From Pseudobutyrivibrio ruminis CF1b (GTDB lineage: Bacteria > Bacillota > Clostridia > Lachnospirales > Lachnospiraceae), in assembly GCF_000424005.1 (NCBI RefSeq), contig NZ_AUJB01000003.1, forward strand, positions 28,056 to 92,055: a stretch of 64,000 bases of DNA, read 5' to 3'. Positions within the stretch are counted from its first letter, which is position 1; each line of letters opens with the position of its first letter. The notes under the pieces were generated by a model, which did not search any database, had not been told where the DNA came from, and worked only from the letters and a program-made list of their open reading frames with translations. A program made the position numbers and the translations under genes. This document shows positions 24,606 to 35,166 of the stretch, one piece after another.

Positions 24606-27600
24606 TTATTTTGTAAATACGATAACAAGTCTTGTGCCAAAGAATGGATCTTTACCACGAACCTGACAGATACCTGTTCCAAGGAATCTGCAGTATACAC
24701 ACATGTATGCTTCGTAATCCTTACCATCCTTAAGTGTTACAGTTGTACCCTTCTTTACGCCGAAGTAAGAAGCCTCATCGTTTGCGTTAACCTTAAACTT
24801 CATGCCTAATGTTACGCGGTTTGTCTTCTTATTCCACTTTACGTTTCTGTCGTTAACAGCTACGCGAAGGACATGTACCTGTGCGTCAGCGATCACATCA
24901 AGTGCAACCACCTTCTCACCTGTAAAGTTAGTACCAGTAGCTCTAACAACTGCGTAGTACTGTCCATCACCATTTGATGCAAATGCTGGAAGCTTATTCA
25001 TCTCCTTGCCATTTTCACCAAGCTTGTATGTAACAGTGTAATCGTTCTTAGAAACTTTCTTACCGTTGAACTTAACAGTTACGTTAGGTGTTGTAGCCTT
25101 CTTCTTCTCCTTTAAGTTCTTTGGTGCTTCGAACTCAAATGCCTCACCAGCGAAATCAGCTGCTGAAATTGTGAAGTTAGCCTTAAGCTCACCTTCGTAC
25201 TCGCCCTTAAGCTTAACGATTACTGTTGGAAGTGACTCATCGAAGTCCTCTCCCATTCCTGAGCTAACCTTTGTTGCTGCGTTCTTGTTATTCTTGTATG
25301 AAACCTTGTAATCGATGCCCTTAACTAATGTCTTGTCACCAACTACTACAACTACTTCTGGCTTAAGAGCCTTTCCTGTGTAAACTACATCATCAACAAG
25401 TGAGATTGCAGGAACTTCCTCAACTGGCTCCTCTGGCTCTACCTCAGCATCAGCAAGTGTAACCTCACCGTATACTCTAGGTGCGCTCCAGCCGTTACCA
25501 GTCTCATCATACCATGTTCTTGTACCGATACGTCCACCGTTAGCACCATCGTTGATCTGAAGATCAAGACCGATTGCTGTGCCAACTTCTGGTGTAATAT
25601 CTGTCCAAGCAAATGCTGCCTCTACCATGTAGCCATCATCTGTTAATGTAACAGCGTGCTCACAGTTCTCCTCAAGGCACTTTGTACCATTGAAGCTTGT
25701 CTCATTTAAGTAGTTAATTCTGTACTGCTTGTCGTCATCCTCGAATGCATCTGACTTATTGTTGTTCTCATCGATAAATACTTCTACAGAATCCTTCTCG
25801 TGAACTGCCTCTGCAGTAGCATCAAGAACATCATCCTTTACGTTCATAAGAACATAAAGCTTGTTCTCATCCCAGAGAACCTTAGCTGAAGCTGTTGCGT
25901 TTGGATGTGTTCCGCCAGTGATTGTAAGTGGTACCTCCTTAGCGTTATCCCAAACCTTATCAACTTCACCATCAACAGAAGGTGTACCCTTTACAACTGA
26001 CATATATGGCTTGCAAAGAGCCTTTGCAAAGTACTTGCTTCCCTCATCCTGTGTAAGTCTTACGTTGTTGTATGCGTGCTGACCTTCAGTATCTGTTACA
26101 ACTACATCCATTGCGAACTTAGCTGAAGGAGCAAACTCTGCAGGTCCTTCGATTGAAAGTACGCACTCACCGTTCTCATCAAATGCAGCCTCAGCTGTCT
26201 GAACCTCAGCGCCATCAGCCATAGCCTGAGCAAAATCAACATAAAGCTTTGCAGATGTAGCACCAGCTGCCTTAACCTTTACAGAAACCTTCTTACCATC
26301 CCATACTGGAACAAAGCTGTACTCTGTACCATCGATAGAGATGTTCTTACCATGAGCGAATGGATCGCTACCAACAGCCTGAACTACTGTAAGGCTATTG
26401 ATTGCTGGCTCGAGCTTTGTAGGATCTACAAGTGCCCAGTAAGCTGGCTTAGCCTTGTACTCTCCGTCGAAGAGAAGTGGCACCTGCTTCTGACGTCCGT
26501 TTGCGCCACCACCAACGCTACTGCTTGTCTGAAGCCATGAGTTAGGATCGATTACACCCCAAACTGTAAAGCCGTTTACATCGATACCAGGCTGTGCATC
26601 AATTTCCTTGTATGCATCATAAACATCCTTGTATCTGTAAGCTTCCTTTGTGTACTCAGCAGAAAGCTCTGCGTCTGTACCTCCAAAGTCTGAGCTGCAC
26701 TTGAAGTCAAGCTCTGTTACCTGAATCTTTCCAACAATCTTTCCGTATCTGATACCGCAGTCAACAATCTTCTGCTTTGTAGGACCCTGCATATTGTGGT
26801 GTCCCTGCATACCATATCCAGAAATTCTTGTAGGAAGAACAGAATCCTTCTCATGCTTCTTTACGCTCTCAAGTAACTGAGCGATTGCATCTGGCTTGTT
26901 GCCTGAGCACTCATTGTAATCATTGTAATAAAGCTCAAGCTTATCCTGTCCCATCTCATGTGCATAGTAGTTTGCAAATCTAAACGCATTAAGGATGTAA
27001 TCTGGAGCATCCTCCTTGCTTCCTGTGCCATAAATTCTAGCCCAGTTAGATCTCTCACTTGGATCTGCACTTCTGTATGTTCCTGTGCTATCTGAACATG
27101 CCTCATTTACAACATCCCATCCGTAGAACATATCCTTGTACTCAGATGCGAATACATGCTCAAATACACTCTTAATGAACCACTCATGACGAAGTGTCAT
27201 CTCCTCTGGAGATACCCATGCACCATTAGGATCATAGTTTTCTTTAAAGAACCACTCAGGTGTCTGTGAATGCCATGTAAGTACATGACCTCTTACTTTA
27301 ATCTGGTCATCTGGATGCTCATCATTCCAATCCTTTAATAACTCAAGCATCTTTTCTGGACGAGAGAAGTCCATCTTTGGAACCTTCATGTTCTCGTGCT
27401 TAACACCCTTAGCATCTGTCCATGTTTCCTCAACAATCTGACCATCATATGGCTTGTCATTGTTGTAGCCAAAGAGTGAATCTGGCTTGAACTCATTGCC
27501 AAATGTAACTGCGTTGAAATGCTTCTCTACAAGGTCCATAAGAGCCTTATCAGAGATTTCTGAAAGCATGATAGCTGCACCTGTGTAAGAATCCTTACCA

Positions 27601-28400
27601 AGACCCTTGTCAGATGAAACATAGTCCTTTAGGTCTGGAATATCCCACTCGATTTCAGTCTTCTCTTCTTCCTCTGTCACCTCAGATGGTGTTGGGAAAT
27701 CATCCTTTGAGCCTTTTAAAGTAAGTGTAATGCTTGTGATAGTATAATTTGCGCCGCCATCAGCTGTAGTCATCAAACCAATACCATCAAAATCCTGATT
27801 ATCACTATTTTCAATAACATTTGTACCATAAGCTGGCTTAATCTCTTCGCCTTCGTTGCGAAGCTTGACAGAAAAGTAATTAACATCACCTTTCTTGATA
27901 TTTACCTTTACTGACTTAACCTGCTTACCTGTAATACCTTCTGGTAAACCTAAAACCTTTTCAGCATACTGTCCACTATAGGAAATCTTAAAAGCGCCAC
28001 CACTGACAGTAATGTCAGTTCCCCATGAGCCGCCTTTGTTATAGTCCCTATCAAAATCAATCATAGGATATGTGATTTCACATTCCTCATTTGACTCTTC
28101 CTCAGCTTCTTCATCCTCAGCAGGATTTGCTGCTTCTTCAGACTCTTCCTTAACCCCATCAGAGTCCTCATCTTTAGCTTTGTCTGCCTTGTCAGATTCT
28201 ACTGTTTCTTCTGTTTCTTTTTCAACGTCATCAGAATCCGCTGTTTCTTCTGCCTTTGATTCTGTGTCCCCTTCTACAGCTACGGTAGCATCATCCACTT
28301 CTGTCGCGTGAACAGATGGTGGAACTACAGATGTAGCCATCATTGCAGAGATTGCAACGAGGGACAAGAATCTGTAAAGTTTTCTTTTTACCATTCCCAT
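24606..28400 (-). CDS. Secreted modular GH10 endo-1,4-beta-xylanase
   Basis: 1264 residues. Signal peptide (about 1-32, ending VHA); a very acidic Glu/Asp/Ser linker (about 33-115); a beta-rich module (about 118-232), probably carbohydrate-binding; a GH10 catalytic domain (about 250-670) with acid/base Glu433 in DVVNEACSD and nucleophile Glu563 in VTELDFKC, plus HVLTWHSQTPEWFF; a CBM9-like module (about 790-1000); and two or more C-terminal beta modules (one starting YTGKALKPEVVVV) that likely attach the enzyme to the cell or substrate. It cuts the xylan backbone outside the cell; the product oligosaccharides fit the intracellular GH115 encoded next door. AGGAG lies 5 bases before the ATG. 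The leader is long and structured. Confidence 0.95.
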   Translation of the reverse strand: MGMVKRKLYRFLSLVAISAMMATSVVPPSVHATEVDDATVAVEGDTESKAEETADSDDVEKETEETVESDKADKAKDEDSDGVKEESEEAANPAEDEEAEEESNEECEITYPMIDFDRDYNKGGSWGTDITVSGGAFKISYSGQYAEKVLGLPEGITGKQVKSVKVNIKKGDVNYFSVKLRNEGEEIKPAYGTNVIENSDNQDFDGIGLMTTADGGANYTITSITLTLKGSKDDFPTPSEVTEEEEKTEIEWDIPDLKDYVSSDKGLGKDSYTGAAIMLSEISDKALMDLVEKHFNAVTFGNEFKPDSLFGYNNDKPYDGQIVEETWTDAKGVKHENMKVPKMDFSRPEKMLELLKDWNDEHPDDQIKVRGHVLTWHSQTPEWFFKENYDPNGAWVSPEEMTLRHEWFIKSVFEHVFASEYKDMFYGWDVVNEACSDSTGTYRSADPSERSNWARIYGTGSKEDAPDYILNAFRFANYYAHEMGQDKLELYYNDYNECSGNKPDAIAQLLESVKKHEKDSVLPTRISGYGMQGHHNMQGPTKQKIVDCGIRYGKIVGKIQVTELDFKCSSDFGGTDAELSAEYTKEAYRYKDVYDAYKEIDAQPGIDVNGFTVWGVIDPNSWLQTSSSVGGGANGRQKQVPLLFDGEYKAKPAYWALVDPTKLEPAINSLTVVQAVGSDPFAHGKNISIDGTEYSFVPVWDGKKVSVKVKAAGATSAKLYVDFAQAMADGAEVQTAEAAFDENGECVLSIEGPAEFAPSAKFAMDVVVTDTEGQHAYNNVRLTQDEGSKYFAKALCKPYMSVVKGTPSVDGEVDKVWDNAKEVPLTITGGTHPNATASAKVLWDENKLYVLMNVKDDVLDATAEAVHEKDSVEVFIDENNNKSDAFEDDDKQYRINYLNETSFNGTKCLEENCEHAVTLTDDGYMVEAAFAWTDITPEVGTAIGLDLQINDGANGGRIGTRTWYDETGNGWSAPRVYGEVTLADAEVEPEEPVEEVPAISLVDDVVYTGKALKPEVVVVVGDKTLVKGIDYKVSYKNNKNAATKVSSGMGEDFDESLPTVIVKLKGEYEGELKANFTISAADFAGEAFEFEAPKNLKEKKKATTPNVTVKFNGKKVSKNDYTVTYKLGENGKEMNKLPAFASNGDGQYYAVVRATGTNFTGEKVVALDVIADAQVHVLRVAVNDRNVKWNKKTNRVTLGMKFKVNANDEASYFGVKKGTTVTLKDGKDYEAYMCVYCRFLGTGICQVRGKDPFFGTRLVIVFTK

Positions 28401-28425
28401 ATATTCTCCTTTTTTTTGATAATTG

Positions 28426-28508
28426 AAGAACTGCCATTTAAAATTGCCTTCGGCAATGGGCAGTTCTTGATATCAAGGCATCTCCCCTAAAGGGTCCCCC
28501 CTTGATAT
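28426..28508 (-). other. Structured 5' leader of the xylanase mRNA: two stem-loops
   Basis: First stem: aagaactgcc / ggcagttctt (28426-28435 with 28459-28468), enclosing a small hairpin attgcc / ggcaat. Second: atatcaagg / ccttgatat (28470-28478 with 28500-28508). The junction holds a 12-base palindrome cttgatatcaag (28466-28477). No T-run follows, so these are not simple terminators. Confidence 0.65.
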
Positions 28509-28512
28509 ATGC

Positions 28513-28522
28513 ACCGGCCGGT
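28513..28522. promoter_or_regulatory. Palindrome ACCGGCCGGT, candidate operator
   Basis: A perfect GC-rich palindrome in AT-rich DNA, just downstream of a possible -10 region of the xylanase gene (TATTATAAA near 28527-28535). It could be a repressor site for the xylan locus; this is inference. Confidence 0.45.
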
Positions 28523-28548
28523 AATTTTATAATACATGGGAGAAACAT

Positions 28549-28582
28549 AAAAAAAGAGGGGATAATCTATAGGATTATCCCC
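28549..28582 (-). terminator. Intrinsic terminator of the GH115 gene
   Basis: A perfect 10-bp stem ggggataatc / gattatcccc (28558-28567 with 28573-28582) is followed by seven T on the minus strand. Confidence 0.92.
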
Positions 28583-28634
28583 CACAAAATATATGTCGTC
28601 TTTTATTCTACTTGATGTATAGTGTTTTCTTGTT

Positions 28635-31526
28635 TTATAATATGTAATTCTTGCTTTCTTTAGGCCCCAAATATGATTTACGAATCTCTGTGTTAGGATT
28701 CCAAAGTACAATCTTTTCTATTACTACTGCTGGGTCTATTGCTGAAAGTGAAATTTCATTCAATCCCTTCTTAAGGGCAAGCTTACACTCTCCAACATGA
28801 ATATTATCAAGTACCCCCACTCTCCAACTAGCTGACTTCCATGGATCAAAGCCCTTATCTGGAATAGTATTTACAGCAATTCTGTCTGCTCCATTTGCAG
28901 CCACACCTATAGAAAGCTTTCCATGGTACACTACCGGATTTGATGCCGCAGCATAAATCTGGCAGGTATACTCACCATCCTCGGCAGCAAAAACCTTATA
29001 AGAAAGTACTGGTGCATCCTCAGTATTATCAAATCTAATATTTTGAGGATAAGCCTTCATACCACTAAGAGTACGACCAAAGCCTTTTATCTCTTTATAT
29101 TCTGCAAGCTTAGAACTCTTATTTGAAGCACAATGAGCGGCTTCTATAGATATAACACCATTTCCCTCTAAGAAGCAGTTTTCCTTTACTTCAGATAAAT
29201 CCAGTGTTGATACTTCTACCTGAATCTCCACTACTGGTACGCTTGTACAATTCTCAGACTCGTCTGCTACCACTTCACCATTATCTACGTATATACGAAT
29301 CATAGCATTTGGCTTGTGATCCCACTTATCCTTTAATATCTTGACCTTATAATTATTTGAAACATCTGTGTGTCCAGCCTCATTCTTTGAAAGAGTTTCT
29401 CCAGTAGATAAATCTGTTATCTCTATCCAATCACCCTCCCAGTCAATATGGTATTCAAGTGCGCGTAATCCACCGTTTGCCACTTCAAATTCACCAAGCT
29501 TATTTGATTCAAAGCATAGTGGCATTTTTAGTACATGTCTTGTCCAACGATGAGCACAAGTGTAGTCAGTCTGATTAACAACACTAACAATCAATCTTGG
29601 ATCCCTTACTGGATTAACATAGTGGCTTATTGGGAGTTGACACTGCTCATCATTCCAATGGATAAATCCAATATGATAAACAGACTGCATATGATTCCAT
29701 TTGCCATTATTTCTTGTGTGGAATTCATCAGTAAGGCCGCGCTCTCTTTCAATACATTCTGTAATCAGTTTTGCATATTCATTAGCCTTAGTTTTATGCT
29801 GTTTAGCATATAGCTCATTTAAGCCACTGTAAATCTGCATTTTATTGATTTCAGCAACTGCATTAACTGGGTAATAAACCTCCTGGAAGAAGCATTCCTC
29901 CAAATCAGTTCCTTTTACCTTTTGATACAAATCTTCTGATTTTTCAGTTGCTTCGTATATACGATTTAATATATGGCGAGCTTCATTTTCATGACATGGA
30001 TGATAGTGGTCATGATGAAGGGCCTCTGGTCTTCTTCTACCGTTCCACTTAGTATACTCTGTAGCAAGTTCTGCAGCCTGTACACCCACATCATCCTTAA
30101 AGCCAAGTTTATTGAAAAACTGTAATGTATACTCATCTGTTTTATTGATTGCTTTTGTGCCCCACTTATCGAAATCATAAGCTAAATCTATGAAATAGCT
30201 AAGTGGAAGCTCCTGGTTTTTAATATCTCCTACATTAACAATCCATGCTGAGCGGATGCCATAATCATAGGCCATAGTCATCTGCTCCCACACCTTTGTA
30301 AGTGGAGATGAATTTATCCAAAGATAAGAAACAGGCTCACCAAAATAATCGAAGTGATAATACATTCCAAATCCGCCCGGCTTCTTTCTAAGCTCCTCAT
30401 CAGGAAGTGTTCTAACATTTGCGAAATTGTCATCGCAAAGCATCATAATATCATTATCAAGGACATCCCAATCTTTAAGTCCCTTTGTATTTTCATCACC
30501 GAAGTAGTAATCCTCTACCTCCTTGTAAATTGCAAGAAGCTGTGGATGCTCAGATGGAGCATACTTGGCGATGAGCTCCTTCTGCTTTGTGATTGCCTTT
30601 TTCAAAACATTTATATTGTCCTCAAGAGTGGCATCCTCAGGCATAAGGTAAGAATCGTTCTCTCCTCGCATACCAATGGTGATTAGATTTTCAAAGTCCT
30701 TATTTCTAATAAGACCATCCTTCCAAAATTCTGTTATACCCTCGGCATTTGAAAGGAAGCTCCAATCAGTACCGTACTGAGGATTATCTCTTCTTAATGT
30801 TTGAAACTCCTGTCCTGAACGACAGCATGGCTCATGGTGAGATGCCCCCATTATTACACCCATCTCATTTGCAAGCTGAGCGTTTTCGATGTGATCTAAT
30901 GTAAAATCAGAGCGCCACATTGCAGGCCATAGGTAATTGCCCTTTAATCTAAGAAGAAGCTCAAAAATCTTCTCATACAATTCTGGACATGGTCTGATGC
31001 TTCCGAACTTTTCTCTTGCCCAATTGCCAAAGCATGGCTGCTCATCATTTATGAAAAAGCCTCTATATTTTACTGATGGCTCCTTAGACACCCTGCAGAT
31101 GCTCTCATCAAGAACCACCTGACTTAGTCTTTTTACCTTTGCATCAGCCCAATAATACCATGGTGATACTCCCATTTTTTCTGAAATGCTAAACATTCCA
31201 TAGATGGCGCCTCTCTTGTCACTGCCTACGATGGCAAGAATCTTCTGGCCAGCATTTTCACATAAGAAAATACCGTAGACTTCTCTTTTTCCTTTTATCT
31301 CACTGACATCAATACCAAGCTTTCCCACATATGGGCTTTCACAATGTCCCACGTAAATTACATATTCATCACCTGGAAGCGCCTTTACTATTTCTGGAGT
31401 CACCCCGGAAACTCTGTTTATATCCTTGGCAAATATTCCAGTCATCTTTTCCAGACCGAATATGCCATTATCCTCTAAAAATATAGGTGCCGCTTTTTTC
31501 TCTTTAAGTAATACAAAATCTGCCAT
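28635..31526 (-). CDS. GH115 xylan alpha-1,2-glucuronidase, intracellular
   Basis: 963 residues, matching the GH115 family along its length (RGFFINDEQPCFGNWAREKFG, LRLKGNYLWPAMW, GASHHEPCCRSGQEF, HDHYHPCHE). GH115 enzymes remove (4-O-methyl)-glucuronic acid from xylan or xylo-oligosaccharides. There is no signal peptide, so it should act in the cytoplasm on imported aldouronic acids released by the xylanase. GGGAG lies 6 bases before the ATG. It sits directly upstream of the xylanase gene but ends in its own terminator, so the two are separate transcripts that may share a regulator. Confidence 0.94.
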   Translation of the reverse strand: MADFVLLKEKKAAPIFLEDNGIFGLEKMTGIFAKDINRVSGVTPEIVKALPGDEYVIYVGHCESPYVGKLGIDVSEIKGKREVYGIFLCENAGQKILAIVGSDKRGAIYGMFSISEKMGVSPWYYWADAKVKRLSQVVLDESICRVSKEPSVKYRGFFINDEQPCFGNWAREKFGSIRPCPELYEKIFELLLRLKGNYLWPAMWRSDFTLDHIENAQLANEMGVIMGASHHEPCCRSGQEFQTLRRDNPQYGTDWSFLSNAEGITEFWKDGLIRNKDFENLITIGMRGENDSYLMPEDATLEDNINVLKKAITKQKELIAKYAPSEHPQLLAIYKEVEDYYFGDENTKGLKDWDVLDNDIMMLCDDNFANVRTLPDEELRKKPGGFGMYYHFDYFGEPVSYLWINSSPLTKVWEQMTMAYDYGIRSAWIVNVGDIKNQELPLSYFIDLAYDFDKWGTKAINKTDEYTLQFFNKLGFKDDVGVQAAELATEYTKWNGRRRPEALHHDHYHPCHENEARHILNRIYEATEKSEDLYQKVKGTDLEECFFQEVYYPVNAVAEINKMQIYSGLNELYAKQHKTKANEYAKLITECIERERGLTDEFHTRNNGKWNHMQSVYHIGFIHWNDEQCQLPISHYVNPVRDPRLIVSVVNQTDYTCAHRWTRHVLKMPLCFESNKLGEFEVANGGLRALEYHIDWEGDWIEITDLSTGETLSKNEAGHTDVSNNYKVKILKDKWDHKPNAMIRIYVDNGEVVADESENCTSVPVVEIQVEVSTLDLSEVKENCFLEGNGVISIEAAHCASNKSSKLAEYKEIKGFGRTLSGMKAYPQNIRFDNTEDAPVLSYKVFAAEDGEYTCQIYAAASNPVVYHGKLSIGVAANGADRIAVNTIPDKGFDPWKSASWRVGVLDNIHVGECKLALKKGLNEISLSAIDPAVVIEKIVLWNPNTEIRKSYLGPKESKNYIL

Positions 31527-31551
31527 GTCATTCTCCCATTTTTAAAACTTG

Positions 31552-31563
31552 TATACTAGTATA
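31552..31563. promoter_or_regulatory. Palindrome over the GH115 -10 region
   Basis: A perfect 12-base palindrome, tatactagtata, includes the -10 TATACT of the GH115 gene on the minus strand, 26 to 37 bases before its ATG. A possible operator; a shorter palindrome of the same type lies at the DUF3793 promoter. Confidence 0.5.
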
Positions 31564-31612
31564 GCACAAAGGGTTTTATAAGAAAACTACTTTATACTAT
31601 TTGATAATTATA

Positions 31613-31652
31613 AATAAAAAAGAGGTGATGGAAGGTCAAATCCATCACCTCT
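31613..31652 (-). terminator. Intrinsic terminator of the chemoreceptor gene
   Basis: A 12-bp stem (31621-31632 with 31641-31652) is followed by a T-run on the minus strand. Confidence 0.9.
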
Positions 31653-31685
31653 TAATAGGCTTTTTTTATTCTATTTACAATCGAG

Positions 31686-33725
31686 TTACTCTGTTAAATC
31701 TGCCTCAATTTTAAACTTGGCAAGTTCATCATTAATTGCAAGTGCAGAATCTGAAACAGAATTAGCAACATTCTCTACACCCTGGCTTTCTGATGCAATC
31801 TGATTTGCACTTTCAGCTAAGGCAGTAATTGTAGCTGAAATTTCTTCTGAACTAGCTGACTGCTCTTCTGAAATAGCTGCAACAGATGAAGCTATATCAT
31901 TTACCTCACCCATCATATTAATCATTCGCGCCATAGTTTCAGCTGCCTGATTCAAATCATCATAAATCTTATTAAAACTTGTTCCTGCCTTTTCTACAGC
32001 TTCGCCACTTTCATTAATTGAATCTGTATTTCGCTGAGATTTATCAGCAAGATCTGATATAAGTCCTGTAATCTGCTTAATAATATCTCCAATTTCCTTA
32101 GCGGCATCCTGCGAATTCTGAGCAAGCTTTCCAATTTCATCAGCAACAACTGCAAAGCCCTTACCAGCCTCACCGGCACGAGCAGCTTCAATTGAAGCAT
32201 TAAGTGAAAGAAGATTTGTCTGTTCAGCGATAGAATCAATCATCTGTACAATATCTGTAATCTGCTTTGCAGACTCACCAACAGTTGTAACAACCTCATT
32301 CATCTCACCCATGGATTCAGTAATACGTCCCATGTTTTTCTGAACGGCTGACATATCTTCCTGTCCAATCTTTGCCTGTTCAACTAAATCAAGCATTACT
32401 GTATTGGTTGAATTACCATTATCAGTCAAATCAGAAACTGCCTGAGCAAGACTTGTTGCGTTTTCAGCAAGTTCACCAACTGCATTTGTTATGTCATCCA
32501 TGGTCTCCTGAATCTGCCCCATAGATGTAGACTGATCCGATGCCTCTGAACTCATCTTTCCAGATGCACTCTTAGAGGTTTCCGAATCCTCCTGAAGCTG
32601 CTCAGCCTTACCTTGAATTGAACTAATGGCTCCGTTCATTATTTGAACGAAACGAGTCATCTCATTACTGATAAGACCAATTTCATCGCCTCTATCCCTT
32701 GGCATTTTTGCAGTAAAATCACCATCTGAAATCTTTAAAATACTATCTGAAAGGCTATTTACAGGCTTAGTAATTATTCGGCTAACTGTAAGTTGAATTA
32801 CGATTACTATAAGGAGTATAAGCAATACCATTACAAACAACGAAATTTTCATAAAGCTATTTGCTTCCTTCATTACATCATCCACTGAAACAGAAGAAAT
32901 TAGTGTCCATGGTGTACCAGGAATTGCTGCAGCACTTACATAATAATCAATTCCTGTTGTTGGCTGATTAATCTTAATAACCTCTGTAGAACCACTATCT
33001 ATATAATTCTTACAATCTATTAAGAACTGGCTTCCAGACTCTTCTATTTTCATACCATTCTTATCTGTTTCGAAATAAGAAACAATATATTCTTTATCAA
33101 GAACAACTGAGCCACCAGTTTTCATAGGAGTAAGCTGAGCGACTTCATCTTGAAGCTGTGTTAAGAAAACATCAACTCCAGCAACACCAAATTCACCATT
33201 ATAGAAATCAACTGCTCTAACATATGTAACGCACATTTCACCTGAACCTGAATCAATATAAGGCTCTGTGGCTACGAATGTCTGATTATCTTTTCCCAAA
33301 GCATACCAACCGCGTTCAGTTGGCTTCCATGAAGCATCCTGTATAGTTCCATTTGCAAAGAAATATGAGTTATCCGAGAATCCAACATAAATACCAGAGT
33401 TTGGAACAGGCTGATAGTTAACTGATGGTTCACAGTACTTTAAATATGTATTATGGTCTTCCATAGGAAGCTGTTCCATAGTGTCACAATACTCACCAAA
33501 TTTTGCAGTCAGCATCTTAAAGCCACTGCCAAGTGTCTGTGCATTATCATTACCCTCTGCCTGCAAATCCATCATTGCAATTTCGGTAATAATACTTCGT
33601 GCATTAAAAGAAATAAACAGAATGATACCTACAGTACCTATCAAAATAATAGGTACTAAACGAATCATTAATGAAGCACCGATACTCTTCTTAACTCGTT
33701 TCGTCTTTTTTGCCTTCTTACCCAT
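31686..33725 (-). CDS. Methyl-accepting chemotaxis protein with dCache sensor
   Basis: 679 residues. Membrane helices at about 17-38 and 287-310 flank an extracellular dCache-like sensor (about 40-285; [14 protein letters not shown] and [17 protein letters not shown] are typical of it). A HAMP domain follows (about 312-365), then the signalling coiled coil with hairpin tip [20 protein letters not shown]. It should sense a small molecule and control the CheA/CheW complex, which is not encoded here; the cell is therefore probably motile. The ribosome site is a run of six G. Transcribed alone, between the xylan locus and the OFA transporter, so a sugar or phenolic signal is possible. Confidence 0.94.
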   Translation of the reverse strand: MGKKAKKTKRVKKSIGASLMIRLVPIILIGTVGIILFISFNARSIITEIAMMDLQAEGNDNAQTLGSGFKMLTAKFGEYCDTMEQLPMEDHNTYLKYCEPSVNYQPVPNSGIYVGFSDNSYFFANGTIQDASWKPTERGWYALGKDNQTFVATEPYIDSGSGEMCVTYVRAVDFYNGEFGVAGVDVFLTQLQDEVAQLTPMKTGGSVVLDKEYIVSYFETDKNGMKIEESGSQFLIDCKNYIDSGSTEVIKINQPTTGIDYYVSAAAIPGTPWTLISSVSVDDVMKEANSFMKISLFVMVLLILLIVIVIQLTVSRIITKPVNSLSDSILKISDGDFTAKMPRDRGDEIGLISNEMTRFVQIMNGAISSIQGKAEQLQEDSETSKSASGKMSSEASDQSTSMGQIQETMDDITNAVGELAENATSLAQAVSDLTDNGNSTNTVMLDLVEQAKIGQEDMSAVQKNMGRITESMGEMNEVVTTVGESAKQITDIVQMIDSIAEQTNLLSLNASIEAARAGEAGKGFAVVADEIGKLAQNSQDAAKEIGDIIKQITGLISDLADKSQRNTDSINESGEAVEKAGTSFNKIYDDLNQAAETMARMINMMGEVNDIASSVAAISEEQSASSEEISATITALAESANQIASESQGVENVANSVSDSALAINDELAKFKIEADLTE

Positions 33726-33848
33726 ATTTATCTACCCCCCAATAGTAATTAGTGGACACATTACGTCATTAAGTATTCTACAACTAATTGAGGTTCGATT
33801 TATTTTTTTCACACTTTTTTCGATATATTCACAGAATATTCTGATAGT

Positions 33849-35069
33849 TTATTTCTTGCTAAGTGCTCTGTAAAGGAATGTGAATACTACACCTACTACA
33901 GAGATACATGCTGCAATAAGGAATGCCTGCTGGTATGTACCAGTAGAAGCTACTGTCTTAGCCATAATCTGTGGTCCGAAGTATCCTGCAAGGGCAAAAC
34001 CGATGAACATAATACCGTAGTTAACTGAGTTGTTCTTTGGTCCGAACTGGTCAGCTGTGAATCCTGGGTAAACGCCCATGAATGAACCAAAGCTGATACC
34101 TACTACTGAAAGACCTACGAAGAACTGAGCTGTTGCGCCCTCACCTGTAAGGTAGAGGCAACCAAGACCTAAAGCACCAAGTACGCATGCAAGTGCAAGT
34201 GTATTGATACGACCAATCTTATCTGAAAGTGTACCTGCTACGATTCTACCGAAAGCGTTGAAAAGAGCAAGAACTGAAACTGCAAGTGCTGCTGAAGCCT
34301 CACCAATCATAAGTGTAGCTACTGGCTTAGCCTGTGAGATAACCATCATTCCTGAGAATGCACCACATGTAAGAAGAAGGAGCATTACGTAGAATACTGG
34401 TGTTGAAAGCATACCCTTCCAATCAAGGTTCTTTGGATCTGCTCCGCCAATCTGTGCTGCTGGCTCCCAGCCTGCTGGTTTGTAACCTTCAGGACACTGT
34501 TCAAGGAAAAGACATGATACTGCAATAAGTACAAGGAATACTACACCTACTGCCTTAAAAGCAAATGTTACATCTGAGTTTTTCATAACAACTGTAACAA
34601 TTGGAGGGAGGATAACTGAGCTTAATCCATATACTGCAGTTGTGATTCCACCAATAAGTCCTCTCTTATCTGGGAAGAACTTAACACAGGTAGAAATTGT
34701 GCTACCGTATGCCATACCAAGTCCAAGACCACCGATAATACCATAGGCAAAAATAAGGAATCCAATGCTTGTTGCGAAGCCTGAAAGAAACATTCCAAGA
34801 CCCCACATAATACCACCTACAAGGATAACCTTCTTTGGACCAAACTTATCGTTAAACCAACCACCTGAAATCATAGTGATAGGTCCTACAGAATTTGCAA
34901 TAGTATATACTATTGCAAGATCTCCAGGTGTAAGCTGCTTTCCTGTAATTCCACTAAGATAAGCTGCCATCTCAGGTGAAAATACGCTCCAAGCATAAAT
35001 TGAACCTAAGCAAATGTTAATAAAACATGCTGCGATTAAAATAATCCATCTTTTCTTATCTAAATTCAT
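33849..35069 (-). CDS. MFS transporter of the OFA (oxalate/formate antiporter) family
   Basis: 406 residues, twelve membrane helices. The start (KKRWIILIAACFINICLGSIYAWSVF, in two parts) and the G-W-F-N-D-K-F-G-P-K-K loop between helices 2 and 3 are typical of the OFA subfamily, which exchanges carboxylates. The substrate is not shown by sequence; the flavoenzyme next door suggests an unsaturated carboxylic acid. TAAGGAG precedes the ATG. Separated from the flavoenzyme gene by a 198-base spacer that holds a long stem-loop. Confidence 0.9.
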   Translation of the reverse strand: MNLDKKRWIILIAACFINICLGSIYAWSVFSPEMAAYLSGITGKQLTPGDLAIVYTIANSVGPITMISGGWFNDKFGPKKVILVGGIMWGLGMFLSGFATSIGFLIFAYGIIGGLGLGMAYGSTISTCVKFFPDKRGLIGGITTAVYGLSSVILPPIVTVVMKNSDVTFAFKAVGVVFLVLIAVSCLFLEQCPEGYKPAGWEPAAQIGGADPKNLDWKGMLSTPVFYVMLLLLTCGAFSGMMVISQAKPVATLMIGEASAALAVSVLALFNAFGRIVAGTLSDKIGRINTLALACVLGALGLGCLYLTGEGATAQFFVGLSVVGISFGSFMGVYPGFTADQFGPKNNSVNYGIMFIGFALAGYFGPQIMAKTVASTGTYQQAFLIAACISVVGVVFTFLYRALSKK

Positions 35070-35166
35070 ATTTTTCTCCTTAGTTTTAAAAGTAGTTATG
35101 TGTATTATTTTATGGATAATACGTCATACGACTTTCATTTTGTTGCTTGATTCTTATACTTTATTG

